Assembly (NCBI RefSeq): GCF_014650335.1
Contig: NZ_BMUT01000025.1
Span: 1 to 33,553, forward strand
Direction of reading: 5' to 3'
Length of the DNA stretch: 33,553 bases
Source: Streptomyces hiroshimensis
GTDB lineage: Bacteria; Actinomycetota; Actinomycetes; Streptomycetales; Streptomycetaceae
Each line of letters opens with the position of its first letter. Positions within the stretch are counted from its first letter, which is position 1. Positions 32,157-33,553 of this stretch are shown here, one piece after another. Below the pieces are notes generated by a model. It saw only the letters and a list, made by a program, of their open reading frames with translations. It was not told the origin of the DNA and ran no database searches. Made by a program: the position numbers and the translations under genes.

Positions 32157-33534
32157 CGTTAAAGACACCCTCAGCCACAGGCCTTGGCGGGCGGCGTGAC
32201 CGGTTCGGGCCCCGCTCCGACGAACGTGTCGGCCCAGTCCCCTACCGCCCGCTGGTACGGGACGGTATTGGTAGCCAGATTCAGGTCGTGGCCCGCCCCG
32301 GGCTGGACGTACGTGTGCAGGCAGGCCGCAGATCCGAAGTACGGACCCTCCTGGGCCTTGAGTGCCGCCGCGCTGGCACAGTTGCCGCCCAGGGAGTCGC
32401 AGAAGAATCGGTCCTGGTCGCCGACGGCGAGCAGGACCGGGTGCTGGATCTGACGGGAGTACGGCAGGAGTCCGGCCACGCCGAGACCGTCGGCCGCCTC
32501 GACCGGGCTGAACACGTCCTTGGTGGCCTCATCTGTGGCGAGCACCGCCGGGTCGGTGGTCGCGGGGGCGTAGAAGTCGGTGCCCCGGGTGTCGGGCCTC
32601 GTGGTCAGGTATCCCGGGTCGTAGGATTTTCCAGCGAATGCCGGGTCCAGAGCCGCAGGGTAGAAGGACGAGGTGAAGATGTCCACGACCTTCTGGGCGA
32701 CGATCCGGTGGGTGATGCCTGTGAGCACCACGGCGTCCGCGTCGTTGTAGGTGCCCGCTTCGATGACGCTGATCAGCGAGCCGAGCGAATGGCCGCCGAG
32801 GATGACCTTGCGGACGGCCTTGCCGCCGATCCGGCCGCCGCGCAGGGCCTGGATCACCTGGTGCACGGCCCCGGCTTGGATGGACGCGGTGACCAGGGCG
32901 CTGGGCGGGCGTGAGCTTGCGCCGGTTCCAAGCCGGTCCACGACGAAGGTGGCATAGCCGGCACCGTTCATGGCCTGGCGGAAGTTGTACGTCTGGGGTT
33001 GGTACGGGAAGTCCCAGTAGGTGTGGTTGTACGTCGCGCCGGGCACCAGCACCATCGCCGTGTCGGCCGTACCACCCTCGGGCACGCACAGGGTGCCGTA
33101 CATCGTCGCCGACACGACACCGGTGACGGGGATGTCGGCGCCCTGGCATGAGGCCGACGCTGCCTGCGCTGCCCCGCTGGGCACACACACCGCCAGCAGC
33201 GCAGACAGCCCGAGAGCACACCACACTCGCACATGGTTTCTAAATCTGGTCACGCGTGCCTCCATATTCCGTAGTACGCCGGCCAAGGTCTGCCGACCTG
33301 AGCCGAAGACAGAGACATGCGGGCCACAAGTCTGCCCCCCTACCATCCCGAGGGCTCCAGCACCCATCGGGAGGAACACTCCCGCGCATGTGGGCCCGCC
33401 GGGCGATAAGCAACACTGCGCCCGTAGTGCGCGGTTGACCAGAGCAGGGGAGGGGTTGTGCAGGGGGGCGCGCCCGGCGTGCACGGCGAGTGCGTGGCGC
33501 GTTCGGGGGACCGGAATAGGGGGTGTCTTTAACG
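32157..33534. repeat. 14-bp inverted repeat framing the hydrolase gene
   Basis: CGTTAAAGACACCC at 32157-32170 and its exact complement GGGTGTCTTTAACG at 33521-33534. The left copy ends at the base before the hydrolase stop codon; the right lies 268 bases upstream of the hydrolase start. The 1.38-kb unit has the form of a small transposon-like cassette, but it encodes no transposase and no target duplication is evident. Confidence 0.6.
32171..33253 (-). CDS. Secreted alpha/beta hydrolase
   Basis: 360 residues with a Sec signal peptide (WCALGLSALLAVCVPSGAAQ, cleavage after AQA near residue 31). The nucleophile elbow is GHSLG (Ser156), the acid is in AVGDQD (Asp279 or 281) and the base in GAGHDLNL (His322). 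YNHTYWDFPY near 75-84 is in the oxyanion-loop region. Cys residues near 36, 56, 285, 292, 311 suggest disulfides in the exported enzyme. It would hydrolyse esters or lipids outside the cell. GTG 33253 is chosen because GGAGG lies 5 bases upstream; ATG 33265 overlaps that site. A hairpin terminator and a 14-bp inverted repeat surround the gene. Confidence 0.85.
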   Translation of the reverse strand: MTRFRNHVRVWCALGLSALLAVCVPSGAAQAASASCQGADIPVTGVVSATMYGTLCVPEGGTADTAMVLVPGATYNHTYWDFPYQPQTYNFRQAMNGAGYATFVVDRLGTGASSRPPSALVTASIQAGAVHQVIQALRGGRIGGKAVRKVILGGHSLGSLISVIEAGTYNDADAVVLTGITHRIVAQKVVDIFTSSFYPAALDPAFAGKSYDPGYLTTRPDTRGTDFYAPATTDPAVLATDEATKDVFSPVEAADGLGVAGLLPYSRQIQHPVLLAVGDQDRFFCDSLGGNCASAAALKAQEGPYFGSAACLHTYVQPGAGHDLNLATNTVPYQRAVGDWADTFVGAGPEPVTPPAKACG

Positions 33535-33553
33535 GTTGTGTCACGCGCCCCGA
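33254..33553. other. Upstream region of the hydrolase and window edge
   Basis: About 300 bases with the right copy of the 14-bp inverted repeat (33521-33534). No -35/-10 pair for the hydrolase could be fixed by eye. Unlike the left edge, no palindrome cluster is present, so the replicon probably continues. Confidence 0.4.

Noticed and set aside
1..33553. tRNA, rRNA, riboswitch or cas genes
   Set aside because: None could be recognised on either strand by eye; weak short CRISPR-type or cloverleaf-like matches were not convincing.

Overview
The window looks like the terminal part of a linear actinobacterial replicon, most probably a Streptomyces chromosome arm or large linear plasmid. The reasons are very high GC with strong third-position GC in the genes, GTG starts, AGGAG-type ribosome sites, families typical of Streptomyces, a telomere-maintenance pair (tap-tpg, 17.0-19.8 kb), a telomere-type helicase at 0.6-3.0 kb, and a run of four AT-rich palindromes within the first 160 bases that resembles a linear-replicon telomere. 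The right edge shows no such structure and is probably just a cut in the sequence.

Layout. 0-0.16 kb: telomere-like palindromes. 0.56-3.0 kb: DEAH helicase with four helicase-associated repeats. 3.0-4.5 kb: small hypothetical genes and a truncated IS110 transposase. 4.9-10.9 kb: a coherent block of intact genes, namely a POT peptide transporter, an XRE/MmyB regulator divergent from a DHA2 drug exporter, an NmrA-type oxidoreductase behind a SoxR-box-like promoter, and a cupin. 11.0-17.0 kb: a decayed zone with IS5 and flavoprotein-oxidoreductase scraps, a Uma2 protein, two clusters of degenerate type I-E-like CRISPR repeats on either side of a membrane-anchored hypothetical gene, a frameshifted secreted RTX-like protein and several coding remnants. 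17.0-19.8 kb: tap-tpg operon. 20.0-25.8 kb: histidine-phosphatase remnant, a row of envelope genes (Tat-type PQQ propeller, PQQ lipoprotein with an internal stop, small lipoprotein), frameshifted small cysteine-containing genes and a noncoding stretch with a perfect 28-bp hairpin. 25.8-27.6 kb: MFS exporter divergent from an HxlR regulator. 28.2-31.6 kb: truncated DUF885 protein, then F420/NADP-reductase-like and IMPase-like genes divergent from a LysR regulator. 31.7-33.5 kb: a coding remnant and a secreted alpha/beta hydrolase framed by a 14-bp inverted repeat.

How it fits together. Tap and Tpg are known to prime and cap Streptomyces telomeres, so with the terminal palindromes and the helicase the window holds a plausible replicon-end maintenance set. 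The rest is accessory cargo: three regulator/effector pairs of the divergent type (XRE-DHA2, HxlR-MFS, LysR-oxidoreductase/phosphatase), redox and efflux functions, secreted proteins, and much gene decay. No tRNA, rRNA, intact transposase or cas gene was seen. At least seven genes carry apparent single-base frameshifts or stops. This fits decay near a chromosome end, but base-calling indels should be excluded before any single case is believed.
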